Of a DNA stretch of 5,243 nucleotides, positions 4,933-5,243 are shown piece by piece. The stretch covers positions 1 through 5,243 of the forward strand of contig JAJFJO010000155.1 in the NCBI GenBank assembly GCA_021774015.1, read 5' to 3'. Position 1 is the first letter of the stretch, and the number at the start of each line of letters is the position of its first letter. The notes below the pieces were generated by a model. It was not told the origin of the DNA and did not search any database. It saw nothing but the letters and a program-made list of their open reading frames with translations. Source of the stretch: Gammaproteobacteria bacterium (GTDB lineage: Bacteria > Pseudomonadota > Gammaproteobacteria > Coxiellales > Coxiellaceae). The translations under genes and the position numbers were made by a program.

Positions 4933-5243
4933 TCAGAAGCCCAGCAGCACGGTCCCCAACGCATCGGTAAACGCATCGGGTAGATCCGTATCCGCAGAAG
5001 CCTGGACCGCGCGGGTCAAGCGGAACATCGTGCTCGCCTCGGCTTGCACACAGTCAATCAACCGCTGGAACGCATCGCCCACGTCGCCCGGCATCACATC
5101 GCGAAGATCATCAAGCAAATCCTCGACCGCGTCCGGATCGACATCACCCGGGTTGCCATCAAACGTGGCGCCGAAGTCTTCCAACACACCAAGCAACCCG
5201 ACCGCGATTTGCTCCAGCTCATTGATCGTCAGCGCGTTCAGCT
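4933..5243 (-). CDS. Acidic protein of unknown function, C-terminal part (5' end outside window)
   Basis: The frame is open from the window edge to the stop at 4933, giving about 103 visible residues. The only internal start candidate near the edge is a TTG at 5196; residues upstream of it (LNALTINELEQIAVG) look like ordinary coding sequence, so the real start is probably outside the window. The segment is strongly acidic, with D-x-D-P-D-A-V-E-D-L-L-D-D-L in the middle, and appears largely alpha-helical, ending in a short hydrophobic tail (ALGTVLLGF). I recognise no family. The Asp-rich stretch lacks the D-x-N/D-x-D spacing of EF-hands or dockerins. A hairpin terminator follows, and it reads in the same direction as the RTX gene. 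Coding status is likely but not certain. Confidence 0.72.
   Translation of the reverse strand, partial: LNALTINELEQIAVGLLGVLEDFGATFDGNPGDVDPDAVEDLLDDLRDVMPGDVGDAFQRLIDCVQAEASTMFRLTRAVQASADTDLPDAFTDALGTVLLGF

Noticed and set aside
5100..5160. Dockerin or EF-hand in the acidic partial protein
   Set aside because: The Asp residues do not follow the D-x-N/D-x-D-G loop spacing, and there is no duplicated loop.

Overview
The window looks like chromosomal DNA from a GC-rich planctomycete, most likely the Phycisphaerae. The main evidence is an N-terminal LEPR-XLL-type motif (FENLEARKLLSG) on a calcium-binding repeat protein. Two membrane proteins also carry a small CxxC...CPEC zinc ribbon of the 'C-x-x-C-x-x-D-L' style common in that class. 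This placement is an inference from motifs; there is no rRNA or marker gene to confirm it.

Left part, plus strand. Positions 1-615 hold a NarL/FixJ-type response regulator that has lost only a few N-terminal residues at the window edge. A 214-bp gap (616-829) follows, with a long hairpin and a short motif that may be a dispersed intergenic repeat. Next is a 586-residue membrane protein (830-2590) that joins a DoxX-like four-helix domain, a zinc ribbon, a fifth membrane helix and a long ankyrin array. Downstream on the same strand lie a small putative lipoprotein (2671-3081) and a 108-residue membrane-anchored zinc-ribbon protein (3197-3523).

Right part, minus strand. A 371-residue LEPR-XLL/RTX protein (3588-4703) converges on the zinc-ribbon gene. 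It has a strong Shine-Dalgarno and 27 uninterrupted Ca-binding nonapeptides. Its intrinsic terminator lies inside the 3' end of the convergent zinc-ribbon gene. Upstream of it is a 229-bp gap with a long perfect-looking hairpin, and then the C-terminal part of an acidic protein of unknown function (4933-5243) that runs off the window.

The genes do not form a recognisable pathway. The shared theme is the cell envelope: a multi-domain inner-membrane protein, a probable lipoprotein, a membrane-anchored zinc ribbon and a probable surface or exported RTX protein. The two most notable items are the DoxX/zinc-ribbon/ankyrin fusion and the higher-order 54-residue periodicity of the RTX array. I found no mobile element, CRISPR array, tRNA or rRNA.
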